A stretch of 64,000 nt of DNA from Parerythrobacter_A sp963761775 (GTDB taxonomy: Bacteria; Pseudomonadota; Alphaproteobacteria; Sphingomonadales; Sphingomonadaceae), in NCBI GenBank assembly GCA_963761775.1, contig CAVXIF010000002.1, positions 1 through 64,000 of the forward strand, given 5' to 3'. Made by a program: the position numbers and the translations under genes. Under the pieces are notes generated by a model. That model saw only the letters and a list, made by a program, of their open reading frames with translations. It had not been told where the DNA came from and did no database searches. Shown here in pieces: positions 35,557-43,977 of this stretch. How positions within the stretch are numbered: position 1 is the stretch's first letter; each line of letters starts with the position of its first letter.

Positions 35557-36548
35557 AGGCCGGCGACGGCTTTGGCGAGTGCGCTGGCCGCGTGCGGATC
35601 GCTGTCCCACGCGGTCACGAACCGCGCGGCGTCCGCGCCCCAGTCGTAAAAGCCGAAGCCCTGTTCGCGCAGTGCCGCGCGCTCGGTGGCGGTGCAGCGC
35701 ACGAACAGCTCGTTTGCTTCGACCGGATGAAGCAGCCGCTCGCCGCACGAGGTCGCGATTTCGGCGGCGGCAGCATTGGCGGCGCGCGCGTTCTCCAGCC
35801 ACAAGTCGCCTTCCAGCATGGCGACGAGTTGCGCGGCGAGGAAGCGGCCCTTGGATTGCAGATGGCCCGCGCGCTTGCGGCGATAGCGGGCCACGTCGGC
35901 CAGCGAGGGATCGAAGAACACGATGGCCTCGGCACTCATCGCCCCGTTTTTCACACAGCCGAAACTGAGCGCCTGCGCCGGGCCGACCGCTTCCGCCGGT
36001 GTGCATTCGAGGAAGGCAACCGCATTGGCGAACCGCGCCCCGTCGACATGCAGCGGTAGGTCACGTTCCGTCGCCAGCGCGCCAATGGCGGCGAGCTCGG
36101 CGGGGCGATAGCAGCGCCCGTATTCGCTGCACTGCGTGAGAGAGATCGCGTGCGGCTGCACCTGATGCACATCGTCGCGGATCGGGTCGATCACGGCGCG
36201 GATGGCATCGGGCGTCAGTTGCGCCCCTTCACCCTCGGCCAGTAGCAGTTTTGCCCCGTGCAAATAGAAGCCTGGCGCGCCGCCCTCATCCTGTTCGATA
36301 TGCGCCTCGGCATGGCAGACCACGCCCCCATGCGGGGGCACCATCGTCGCCAGCGCAAGGCAGTTTGCCGCCGTGCCGGTCGCCACCCACAACACCGCGC
36401 ATTCGCGGCCGAACAGGTCGGTGAAGCGCGCGTCCAGTTCGCGCGACAGGGCATCGCCGTCATAGGGCGCGTCCGCCGCGTCGGCGGCGCGCATCGCGTC
36501 CCAGACGCGGGGATGGACGGCAGCGGCATTGTCGGACAGGAATTGCAT
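35553..36548 (-). CDS. Low-specificity threonine aldolase (beta-eliminating lyase family)
   Basis: A 331-residue PLP enzyme that splits threonine or allo-threonine to glycine and acetaldehyde. The fold is shown by FLSDNAAAVHPRVW, the helix start WVATGTAANCLAL, LHVDGARFANAV (cofactor-binding Asp) and SFGCVKNGAMSAEAIVFF, where the PLP-binding Lys lies in the CVKNG segment. The ATG at 36548 (MQFLSDN) is the usual start. It is translationally linked to the EamA transporter and diverges from a GNAT gene. Confidence 0.9.
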   Translation of the reverse strand: MQFLSDNAAAVHPRVWDAMRAADAADAPYDGDALSRELDARFTDLFGRECAVLWVATGTAANCLALATMVPPHGGVVCHAEAHIEQDEGGAPGFYLHGAKLLLAEGEGAQLTPDAIRAVIDPIRDDVHQVQPHAISLTQCSEYGRCYRPAELAAIGALATERDLPLHVDGARFANAVAFLECTPAEAVGPAQALSFGCVKNGAMSAEAIVFFDPSLADVARYRRKRAGHLQSKGRFLAAQLVAMLEGDLWLENARAANAAAAEIATSCGERLLHPVEANELFVRCTATERAALREQGFGFYDWGADAARFVTAWDSDPHAASALAKAVAGL

Positions 36549-36598
36549 TGCGCGCTGCCCTAACCCACCTTGGAACGAGCGCAAGATGGAGAAACGCG

Positions 36599-36907
36599 AT
36601 GGCCGACGGTAAAGCAAATGTGACGATCACTCATTCCGATACGCAAAGCGGCGGCGGACGCTATGTCGCCGAAGTCGGCGGCAGCGGGCATACCGGCCAT
36701 CTCGACTGGGAGCCGAAAGAAAAAGGCGTGCGCATCGCCACCCACACCATCGTGCCGCGCGAAATCGGCGGGCAGGGCGTGGCGGCCCAGCTGGTCGATG
36801 CGCTGGTCGCCGATGCGAAGGAACACGGTTTCAAGATCGTGCCGCAATGTTCCTATGTCGAAAAGAAATTCGACGAAAATCCCGACTGGGCGGCGCTGCG
36901 GGCATAA
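36599..36907 (+). CDS. Small GNAT-type acetyltransferase (YjdJ-like)
   Basis: A 102-residue protein of the short acetyltransferase group. It has GGRYVAEVGG, ATHTIVPREIGGQGVAAQL with the acetyl-CoA-binding loop, and the closing PQCSYVEKKFDENPDWAAL typical of the family. The ATG at 36599 is 50 bases from the divergent aldolase start. Substrate unknown. Confidence 0.87.
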   Translation: MADGKANVTITHSDTQSGGGRYVAEVGGSGHTGHLDWEPKEKGVRIATHTIVPREIGGQGVAAQLVDALVADAKEHGFKIVPQCSYVEKKFDENPDWAALRA

Positions 36908-36953
36908 GTCGGCGCGCGTAAATTGGCGCACCCAAAATCGGGCGCGCGTGGGG

Positions 36954-38509
36954 TTACTCTGCCGTCAGTTCCGAAAACCCGGTGGCGCATATGCTGTCCA
37001 GTACCGCATCGCGCAGCGCCTCGGCGCGGGCGAGCGGTATGCCTTCGATGGAGAAGCTGTCGCCCGCCAGCCCCAGATGCAGGCTGGCATAGCCGCGTCT
37101 TTGCGCCAGCGGGCCGCGTGCGATCTCCACCGATTGCAGCTTCACCCGGTGGGTGATGGCGGTGCGCGGGGCGAGCCAGCCGCTGCGCGCGAACAGCTGG
37201 TCTTCGCTTAGCGCATTGCATTCATGGCGCCAGACAAACGCCTGCCGCATGGCGAGGAACACGCCGATGGCCAGCGGGATCAGCGCAAACAGCGGATCGG
37301 GTGCGAACAGGCCGACCGGAATGGCGATCAAAGTCAGCACCGTAAAATCGATAACTGCGCTGTCGAAGCGATAGCGCGCGCTGGCGCGTCGCCAGTCGAG
37401 ATCGGCGGAAGGCGGCGCGAACCCGGCGGCGTGGATGATCGGGTCCAGCTCCGCCCAGTTGCGCAAAGGGCGCGACGTCGTGGCTGGCAGAGCCTGCATC
37501 CTGCGCCAGGCTGACGAGCTTCAACCCGTGCCAGCCGCCACCCGCTCCGAAGCGCCGCCGGATCGCGCCCGTGGTGATTTTCAGCGCCTGCACCCGGTGG
37601 ACGGGCATGACGACATCGGTGCGGGTGAACAGTCCGCGCCGCCGCCGGAAGCCCTTGGCGGTGCGTTCGAGCAGGAAGTTCCAGTCGCGCGCCACTGTGC
37701 GGATAACGCCGGTGGCAAAGCCGACAACCAGCAACGATGCGAGCGCGATCACGCCGCCCGCCACCTGCGCCAGCGGACCAAGCCCCGCCAGCTGCGCGCC
37801 CGGCCCGGCCAGGCGTTCTTCCCACGCATCGAAATCCCACAGCTCGAAAGGCAGCAGGAAATCGAATTGCTGGGTCAGGCCCGCCAGCACGGCAACCACC
37901 GCCAGCGAGAAATTGAACAGGCCGAACATCAGCAGCCGTTGCGGCGTCATGCGGAACAGGATTTCGGCTGGCGATTCGGCGACAGGGGCGGCTGTCCCGG
38001 TCGCGGTGCCGTCGGAGACGGCGACCTCGCGCCGGTCGCGGACCAGCTCGCGCAGCCGCGCGCCCTCGGCTTCGGCGAGATAGGTAAGCGCGATCTCCTC
38101 CCCGCCGCCCGCACCCGTCTCGAACCGCACCGCCGTCAGGCCGAGCAGGCGCGGCACGAATGCCTGTTCGAGGCTGACATCCTGGATGCGCTCGTAGGGA
38201 ACGGAGCGCGCGGTACGGGCGAAGATGCCGCTTTCCACGCGGATGTCTTCGGTGCCCACGGTGTAGCGTGAACCGCAGCCAGCGCAGATACGCCCCGCCG
38301 ATGCCCAGCGCGAGGATGAGCGCGGCAAGGCCGAAGCCGAGCGACAGGCCCATATCGGTATTGCGCGTGCCGAACAGCACCGCGATGGCGGGGAAAACGG
38401 CATTGCGCAAACCCGAAAGCCCCTGCGCCAGCACGCTGAGCGGATGCGTCCGCCGGGCGTGTGCCGCAGGGGCCCGGGTGGCCGACGAAAGGGGGGGATC
38501 GTCGACCAT
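36954..38509 (-). pseudogene. YdbT-like bacterial PH-domain membrane protein with two frame breaks
   Basis: Three consecutive minus-strand frames join into one protein of about 517 residues: MVDDPPLS to YLRWLRF (38509 to about 38266), YTVGTEDIRVESGIFARTAR to SASHDVAPFAQ (to about 37456), and LDPIIHAAGFAPPSADLDWR to SELTAE (stop at 36954). Both joins need removal of one base: near 38266, and in a CCC run at 37454-37456. Corrected length is then an exact number of codons. The motifs VPYERIQDVSLEQAF, VMPVHRVQALKI and ITHRVKLQSVEI are three copies of the bPH2 (DUF304) signature, as in YdbT. A YdbS-like partner lies two genes upstream. I suspect read errors rather than a dead gene. Confidence 0.8.
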
Positions 38510-38522
38510 CAACGCAGTGCTG

Positions 38523-39059
38523 TCAGGCGGCGCGGGTTTCCAGCGCGCCCAGCGTCGCGACCAGTGCCGCAGCGTACAGCACATGGCCGATCAGCGAAAT
38601 CCAGGTGATCTGCGCCCAGCCAAGAAACCACGGATTGCCCGCGACCAGCGGTCCGGCAATGATCCCGATCGCGACCACGAACAGACCGATGCCGTAGCCA
38701 GTGGCCGAAAGCGGCAGCGGCAGGTTTGGCAGGATGCGGCGTTGCAGCGGGCGGAACACGGCGAGCCAGCCCAGCGGATATCCAATCAGGCCGACCGCGA
38801 ACAGGTGCATGAAACTTCCTGCGACAGGGCTGTCGATACCGGTCAGCACTTTCACCGTCTGCGTGCCCAGCGCGACGGGCGACAGCTTGGCGAAACCCAG
38901 CGCGGGCGAAATCACCGAACCCCAGATATCGAACGCCAGCGTGGCGACTGACCCGGCGACCAGCGCGAGGAACAATAGCGATGCGACGGGGTGGGTGGCT
39001 GTGTCCGTTGCGGCTTTCTGTTGGAATGCGGCGGTATTCGAAGCGGCTATCGTGGTCAT
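38523..39059 (-). CDS. Multi-pass membrane protein of unknown function
   Basis: A 178-residue protein with five hydrophobic segments (about 26-46, 55-75, 84-105, 120-150 and 155-175). AGGAGG precedes a double ATG; the second, at 39059, has the better five-base spacing. Repeated Gly/Pro-rich loops (GYPLGWLAVFRPLQRRILP) resemble small uncharacterised DUF-type membrane proteins. It lies between the YdbS-like and YdbT-like genes with short gaps. No catalytic residues are evident. Confidence 0.75.
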   Translation of the reverse strand: MTTIAASNTAAFQQKAATDTATHPVASLLFLALVAGSVATLAFDIWGSVISPALGFAKLSPVALGTQTVKVLTGIDSPVAGSFMHLFAVGLIGYPLGWLAVFRPLQRRILPNLPLPLSATGYGIGLFVVAIGIIAGPLVAGNPWFLGWAQITWISLIGHVLYAAALVATLGALETRAA

Positions 39060-39146
39060 CATGGCCTCCTGTTGCAAATGGCTTGCCAGTCCATTCGCCG
39101 GAGCGCTCCCACAGGTTACATTGCGCAGCAAAGGCCGGTTGCGCCC

Positions 39147-39650
39147 TCATTGCAGTTCGCGCTTGATATGCTGCCGGATCGTTTCGCGGAATGCGGCGGC
39201 ATCGTCGCTGGCCAGGCCGGGCAGATTGACCGAAGCGTTGTGAACCCCGGCGGTGTGGACGGTCAGCGTCGACAATCCGTGCATCCGCTCCAGCGGACCC
39301 TGTTCCACATCGATATGCTGCACCCGCCCGAACGGCACCACGCTGTCGTGGCGGAACCACAATCCGCGCACCACGCGCAGCCGGTCGCTGCCCATGTCGT
39401 AACCGCGCGCGATATAGCGGCGATGCGGGAGGCGCAGCACGACCGCCACCGCCACCAGCAGCACCGGCCCGATGACGACGCCGAACGGCAGGTACCCGCT
39501 CGCCTCCGCCACGATGGCACCAATGACGAAAGGCAAGGCGGTGATGATGGTGCGGATGCGGGTGAGCGACACGAAACGCGGGTCCAGCGGCGTCAGCGCG
39601 CGGGGTGTGGCGGCCTCTGCGGTTTCGTCCTGTTCGCTGTCGTTCTGCAT
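39147..39650 (-). CDS. YdbS-like bacterial PH-domain membrane protein
   Basis: A 167-residue protein with two transmembrane helices (about 32-77) followed by a bPH2 domain containing YDMGSDRLRVVRGLWFRHDSVVPFGRVQHIDVEQGPLERMHGLSTL. Proteins of this type occur paired with a longer YdbT-like protein having three such domains, which is found downstream here. I take the ATG at 39650. Function of the pair is unknown; membrane stress or surface roles have been proposed for relatives. Confidence 0.85.
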   Translation of the reverse strand: MQNDSEQDETAEAATPRALTPLDPRFVSLTRIRTIITALPFVIGAIVAEASGYLPFGVVIGPVLLVAVAVVLRLPHRRYIARGYDMGSDRLRVVRGLWFRHDSVVPFGRVQHIDVEQGPLERMHGLSTLTVHTAGVHNASVNLPGLASDDAAAFRETIRQHIKRELQ

Positions 39651-39705
39651 ATAACGGGACGGTCTAACCGGCAGCGCGAACGGCACAAGAGGAGAAAAGG
39701 GGCAA

Positions 39706-39780
39706 TGGTGCTGCTGGGGAGGATCGAACTCCCGGCCTCACCCTTACCAAGGGTGTGCTCTACCACTGAGCTACAGCAGC
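39706..39780 (-). tRNA. tRNA-Thr (anticodon GGT)
   Basis: Minus-strand cloverleaf with acceptor stem GCTGCTG/CAGCAGC, D arm TAGCTCAGTGGTAGAGCA, anticodon stem-loop ACCCTTGGTAAGGGT giving GGT, T arm GTTCGATCC and an encoded CCA (39706-39708). Confidence 0.96.
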
Positions 39781-39885
39781 GTATCACCAAGTCGCGGGCC
39801 TATTGGCGCTTGCCCCTCTCAAGTCAAGGATTGCGGTTTCATGCGCGACTTGAATCGTGCCTGCCATAGCCGCTATCCCTTAACG

Positions 39886-40029
39886 ATGTCCGACGCGCCC
39901 AAACCTTCCGACGCCGCCGCTACGCGCGAAGAACGCCTGGCCGCCAAGCTGCGCGAGAACTTGAGACGGCGGAAAATGCAGGGACGCAAGGCACAAGAAC
40001 GCTCGCAAAGCGACACCTCGCAGGACTAG
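39886..40029 (+). CDS. Small conserved charged protein (47 residues)
   Basis: A 47-residue protein starting MSDAPKPSDAAATREERLAA, followed by a basic KLRENLRRRKMQGRKAQER stretch that should form one amphipathic helix. Such small proteins with an REERLAAKLRENLRRRK-like core appear in many sphingomonads and rhodobacters, usually unnamed. The start is set at 39886, below the longer 39841 frame. Function unknown. Confidence 0.65.
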   Translation: MSDAPKPSDAAATREERLAAKLRENLRRRKMQGRKAQERSQSDTSQD

Positions 40030-40162
40030 AGCGGTCGCTTTCCCCACATGCGCGCGCGTGGCGTGTTGCAAAGCGATGACGCCCCGCTAAGCCGTCCCCG
40101 TCTGCCTGTGCAGCGCCGCCGAATCGGGGCGCGGGGGCGGGTGCCGGATGCAGGACACGCTT

Positions 40163-41098
40163 ATGAAACTCATGGCCGCCAATTCGAACCTGCCACTGGC
40201 ACGCGCGATCGCCGGCTATCTGGAAATGCCGCTGGTCGATGCCGGTGTGCGCCGGTTCGCGGACGAGGAAATCTTCGTCGAAATCCACGAAAACGTGCGC
40301 GGCGAGGATGTCTTTCTGGTCCAGTCCACCAGCTATCCCGCCAACGACAATCTGATGGAATTGCTGATCTGCATCGATGCGTGCCGCCGCGCCTCGGCCA
40401 AGCGGATTACCGCCGTCGTCCCCTATTTCGGCTATGCCCGGCAGGATCGCAAACCCGGCCCGCGCACGCCCATCAGCGCGAAACTGGTCGCCAACCTGAT
40501 CACCGAAGCGGGCGCCGACCGGGTGCTGGCGGTCGATCTGCATGCAGGGCAGATCCAGGGTTTCTTCGATATCCCGACCGACAATCTCTACGCCGCGCCG
40601 GTCATGGCAGCGGATATCCAGGCGCGGTATGGCGACCGCAACCTGATGGTGGTCAGCCCCGATGTCGGCGGCGTGGTGCGCGCCCGCGCGCTGGCCAAGC
40701 GACTCGACAACGCGCCGCTCGCCATCGTCGACAAGCGCCGCGACCGGCCGGGCGAAAGCGAAGTGATGAACATCATCGGCGACGTGCAGGGCCAGGATTG
40801 CGTGATGATCGACGATATCATCGATTCGGGCGGCACACTGTGCAATGCAGCGCAGGCGCTGCTGGATTCCGGCGCGAATTCGGTTGCTGCCTATATTACG
40901 CACGGGGTGCTGTCGGGCGGTGCGGTGGCGCGCGTGAACAGCAGTGCGCTGACCGAGCTGGTCATCACCGACACCATCCGCCCCGCCGATGCCGCCAACG
41001 ACAGCGACCGCATCCGCATCCTGACCATCGCCCCCCTCATCGGCGAAGCAGTGCGCCGCATCGCCGACGAAAGCAGCGTCAGCTCACTGTTCGATTGA
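40163..41098 (+). CDS. prs: Ribose-phosphate pyrophosphokinase
   Basis: A 311-residue enzyme that makes PRPP from ribose 5-phosphate and ATP, feeding nucleotide, histidine and NAD synthesis. Key elements are FADEEIFVEIHENVRGEDVFLVQS, the ATP-binding YFGYARQDRKPGPRTPISAK flexible loop, DLHAGQIQGFF, and the PRPP loop VMIDDIIDSGGT. AGGA seven bases upstream supports the ATG at 40163 over 40148. The regulatory KRR region (KRRDRPGESEV) is present. Confidence 0.96.
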   Translation: MKLMAANSNLPLARAIAGYLEMPLVDAGVRRFADEEIFVEIHENVRGEDVFLVQSTSYPANDNLMELLICIDACRRASAKRITAVVPYFGYARQDRKPGPRTPISAKLVANLITEAGADRVLAVDLHAGQIQGFFDIPTDNLYAAPVMAADIQARYGDRNLMVVSPDVGGVVRARALAKRLDNAPLAIVDKRRDRPGESEVMNIIGDVQGQDCVMIDDIIDSGGTLCNAAQALLDSGANSVAAYITHGVLSGGAVARVNSSALTELVITDTIRPADAANDSDRIRILTIAPLIGEAVRRIADESSVSSLFD

Positions 41099-41119
41099 TA
41101 AATAAGGCGTAGCGCCGCG

Positions 41120-42112
41120 TTAGCGACCCTCCGGCTCCGCCTTTGGGTCGCGCCAGCTTGGCATGGTGCCGCGCGGCAGGACGGCCAGCTCCTCCAGCCG
41201 TCGGGCCTGCCGTATCTCGGCGGTGATGCGCAGCAGGGGGTGGCGGTTGTCGCGTAGCTGGCCCGGTGTCAGGTCGAAGAAATGGCGCATCTCGCGATTG
41301 AGGTGCGGTTCGTCGAAATAGCGCAGCCGCATTTCCGCTTCCTCGACAGGTTCCGCCACACCCAGAAGCATCGCCGCCATGTCCAGCGCCCGCGCCCGAC
41401 GCAGCGCCCGCTTGGGTGTCAGACCGAAATGACGCTTGACCGCCCGTTCCAATGTGCGCGGCGTTACCCCGCATTGCGCGGCAATAGAGACAGGCGAGAC
41501 GGTCGGGTCGGTCAATGTCACGCGGTCGAACGCGGTTGCGACGGGATCGGGCGGGGCCAGCCCGCGTATCTCGGCAAAGCGGCACAGCGCCCGGTCGACA
41601 TTGTCCAGCCATTGTGCCGAAGAACCGCCCGGCCGCAGGATCTGCGCCAGATCGAATTCCGCCGCCAGGTCTTTCAGTTCCACGATCCGGTCCACGATGG
41701 ATGCCATGTCCCTGTCGGTCAGTCGCGCGGCGGCACCTGCGGAGGGATTGATCGTGACCACCTGAAAAGACCCGTGAATGACAACCGGCATAGCCGCGGA
41801 TTGAGGGCCGAAATAAATGGAATGGCCCTCCGGCCTGCTTGGGAACTGCATGGGCCCGTCTGCCGTCTCCGCACTCCAGTCCGCGCCGAACAGGATGCGC
41901 GCGGTCGGCAATTCGTTGACGATCCGGCACTCTATGCTGGCGCCTTCGGGTAAGGTCACATCGGTCACGCTGATACGGTGGAACCACGGGCGCGCGGCGA
42001 GTCCCGGCTGGCGGTTCAGCGCCAGCGGCATGCCTGCGCGCGTCGCACCGGTGCTCGAACGGAGTGGTATGTGCGGCCCCTGTTGTAATTGGGAAATATG
42101 CACGAGAATCAC
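41120..42112 (-). CDS. AraC-family transcriptional regulator
   Basis: A 330-residue regulator. The C-terminal DNA-binding domain (about 225-310) has two helix-turn-helices: SPVSIAAQCGVTPRTLERAVKRHFGLTPKRALRRARALDMA, then YFDEPHLNREMRHFFDLTPGQLR. The N-terminal half is a cupin-like sensor domain with no recognised ligand. The start is GTG at 42112; a later Met cannot be ruled out. It converges with prs and diverges from hisN, overlapping only the leader of the latter. Confidence 0.88.
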   Translation of the reverse strand: MILVHISQLQQGPHIPLRSSTGATRAGMPLALNRQPGLAARPWFHRISVTDVTLPEGASIECRIVNELPTARILFGADWSAETADGPMQFPSRPEGHSIYFGPQSAAMPVVIHGSFQVVTINPSAGAAARLTDRDMASIVDRIVELKDLAAEFDLAQILRPGGSSAQWLDNVDRALCRFAEIRGLAPPDPVATAFDRVTLTDPTVSPVSIAAQCGVTPRTLERAVKRHFGLTPKRALRRARALDMAAMLLGVAEPVEEAEMRLRYFDEPHLNREMRHFFDLTPGQLRDNRHPLLRITAEIRQARRLEELAVLPRGTMPSWRDPKAEPEGR

Positions 42113-42186
42113 CGGAAGGTCCAGCAGGCCGCTCCGATTCCGAGCGACTTGCCGTGCCTATGCCTTGGACGCTACGCGCTGCGGCG

Positions 42187-42963
42187 ATGGCCAATACCCT
42201 TTCCGACGACCTCGCCCTTGCCAACCGCCTCGCCGATGCGGCGGGGGCGGCAATCCGCCCGCTGTTCCGCGCCGATTTCGCACATGAGCGCAAGGCGGAC
42301 CGCTCGCCAGTCACACAAGCCGACCGCGAAGGCGAAGCCGCAATGCGCGCCATTCTTGAGGCAGAGCGCGTCGACGAGGGCATCATCGGCGAGGAATACG
42401 GCACGCGCAACGAAGGCGCAGGGCGACAATGGGTGCTCGACCCCATCGACGGTACCGTCAGCTTCATGGCGGGCCGCCCCCTTTTCGGCACGCTCATCGC
42501 GCTGATGCAGGATGGCTGGCCGGTGCTGGGTATCATCGACCAGCCGGTGCTGCGCGAACGCTGGGTCGGGCGCGTGGGCCAGCCGACGACGCTGAACGGC
42601 GCGCCGGTGCAGGTGCGCGCTTGCAAGGAACTGGGCGATGCAGTGCTGGCATCGTCCGCGCCGCAATATTTCACCGACAGTGACGCCGCCGCCTTCATGT
42701 CGCTTGCGGCGAAAACCTCGCAAACGGTGGTGTGGGGCGGCGATTGCTACAATTACGGCCTGCTCGCAGCCGGGCATCTGGACGTGGTGTGCGAGTCGGG
42801 CCTGAAGCTGCACGATTACGCCGCGCTGGTTCCGGTGGTGGAGGGCGCGGGCGGGTTGATGGCCGACTGGCAGGGCAATCCGCTGGATGCCGGGTCAGAT
42901 GGCCGGGTGCTGGCATTGGGCGAGCCGGCACGGCTGGAGGATGTGCTTGAAGCGATGGGGTAG
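42187..42963 (+). CDS. hisN: Histidinol-phosphatase (inositol monophosphatase family)
   Basis: A 258-residue Mg-dependent phosphatase. Metal-binding motifs are intact: TQADREGEAAMRAIL, IIGEEYG, WVLDPIDGTVSFMAGRPLFGTLIAL, and WGGDCYNYGLLAAGHLDVVCE near the end. The FMAG-P-FGT variant after DPIDGT marks the HisN-type branch. The ATG at 42187 gives the normal length. It precedes the ribosomal protein genes without a clear shared promoter. Confidence 0.9.
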   Translation: MANTLSDDLALANRLADAAGAAIRPLFRADFAHERKADRSPVTQADREGEAAMRAILEAERVDEGIIGEEYGTRNEGAGRQWVLDPIDGTVSFMAGRPLFGTLIALMQDGWPVLGIIDQPVLRERWVGRVGQPTTLNGAPVQVRACKELGDAVLASSAPQYFTDSDAAAFMSLAAKTSQTVVWGGDCYNYGLLAAGHLDVVCESGLKLHDYAALVPVVEGAGGLMADWQGNPLDAGSDGRVLALGEPARLEDVLEAMG

Positions 42964-43108
42964 CGCGCTATCTTTGCTTGCGCTTTTGCCGAAATCCGGT
43001 AATGCCGCGCGCTTCACCGACACGTGTGAGAATCTGCCGGTCTGGCCGTTAGGGCTGCCAGGGCTGGTAGATGCGTGTCCCTATCCGCATCCGTAACAGG
43101 AGACGAAA

Positions 43109-43402
43109 ATGCCCAAGCTGAAGACCAAGAGCGGTGTCAAAAAGCGCTTCAAGATCACCGCGACCGGCAAGGTCAAGCACGGTGTCGCGGGCAAGCGCCA
43201 CCGCCTGACGCACCACAATGCGAAGTATATCCGCCAGAACCGCGGAACCACCCTGGTCGCCGACGCCGATGCGCGCGTGATCAAGAAGTGGGCGCCCTAC
43301 GGGCTTCGTAACGCGTTTTTGTCTAGTGCGCTTCGGGCATCCGCCCTGCGCTTTGCTGTTCCATCCCGCTCCCCCACCCGACCACCCACGGGATTATCCT
43401 AA
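43109..43402 (+). CDS. rpmI: 50S ribosomal protein L35 with read-through C-terminal extension
   Basis: Residues 1-67 are a complete, canonical L35 (MPKLKTKSGVKKRFKITA through KKWAPYGLR), the normal alphaproteobacterial length. No stop follows: the frame runs on 30 residues into a large palindrome and ends at TAA 43400-43402 in its loop. One missing base after CG at 43307-43308 (or two extra) would give CGN-TAA right after residue 67, so the true end is probably about 43311. Preceded by GGAGA at a good distance. First gene of rpmI-rplT-pheST. Confidence 0.88.
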   Translation: MPKLKTKSGVKKRFKITATGKVKHGVAGKRHRLTHHNAKYIRQNRGTTLVADADARVIKKWAPYGLRNAFLSSALRASALRFAVPSRSPTRPPTGLS

Positions 43403-43431
43403 ATGGGTGGTCGGGAGGGGGAGCGGGATGG
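43361..43431. repeat. 28-base inverted repeat (REP/MITE-like palindrome) between rpmI and rplT
   Basis: Arms at 43361-43388 and 43404-43431 pair over 28 bases with one mismatch, around a 15-base loop holding GGATTATCC. Arms are rich in CCC/GGG (CCATCCCGCTCCCCC at the outer end). With no T-run after it, it is more like a dispersed palindromic element or an RNA processing site than a simple terminator. It splits the ribosomal protein gene pair, which in most relatives has only a short spacer. Confidence 0.85.
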
Positions 43432-43527
43432 CACAGCCCCGAGCGTCAGCGAGCAAACAGAGAACGCATCGGAACATAGGCTACGGACGAATGTCCGACC
43501 GGCACGCGAAATAAGGATATACTTTCA

Positions 43528-43887
43528 ATGCCTCGCATCAAACGCGGCGTCACCACGCGCCAGAAGCACAAGCGGCTCCTCGAACAGGCCAAGGGCTATC
43601 GCGGTCGTCGCAAGAATACCATTCGCGTCGCGCGCCAGGCGGTCGAGAAGGCCGGCCAGTACGCCTATCGCGACCGCAAGGTTAAGAAGCGCACGTTCCG
43701 CGCCCTGTGGATCCAGCGCATCAACGCTGCCGTCCGCGCCGAGGGGCTGACCTATTCGCAGTTCATGCACGGCGTGAAACTGGCCGGGATCGAGCTCGAT
43801 CGCAAGGTCATGGCCGACCTCGCCATGAACGAGGAAGCGGCATTCAAGGGTATCATCGGTCAGGCCAAGGCTGCGCTGCCCGCGTAG
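43528..43887 (+). CDS. rplT: 50S ribosomal protein L20
   Basis: A 119-residue ribosomal assembly protein with the canonical MPRIKRGVTTRQKHKRLLEQAKGYRGRRKNTIRVA start, the very basic N-terminal helix, and the globular end (GLTYSQFMHGVKLAGIELDRKVMADLA). Next in the rpmI-rplT-pheS-pheT order; a terminator-like hairpin follows before pheS. Confidence 0.97.
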   Translation: MPRIKRGVTTRQKHKRLLEQAKGYRGRRKNTIRVARQAVEKAGQYAYRDRKVKKRTFRALWIQRINAAVRAEGLTYSQFMHGVKLAGIELDRKVMADLAMNEEAAFKGIIGQAKAALPA

Positions 43888-43915
43888 CCCGTATTGTCCG
43901 ATACGTTGAATAGCG

Positions 43916-43946
43916 GGGCGGTCCATGATGGGCCGCCCTTTGCTTT
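43916..43946 (+). terminator. Terminator hairpin after rplT
   Basis: Arms GGGCGGTCCA and TGGGCCGCCC (one G-T pair) with a TGA loop, followed by TTTGCTTTT. It should end much of the transcription of rpmI-rplT, letting pheST be expressed at a lower level. Confidence 0.78.
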
Positions 43947-43977
43947 TGCGCCCCACATTCGATAGCGGCTGGCTGAT

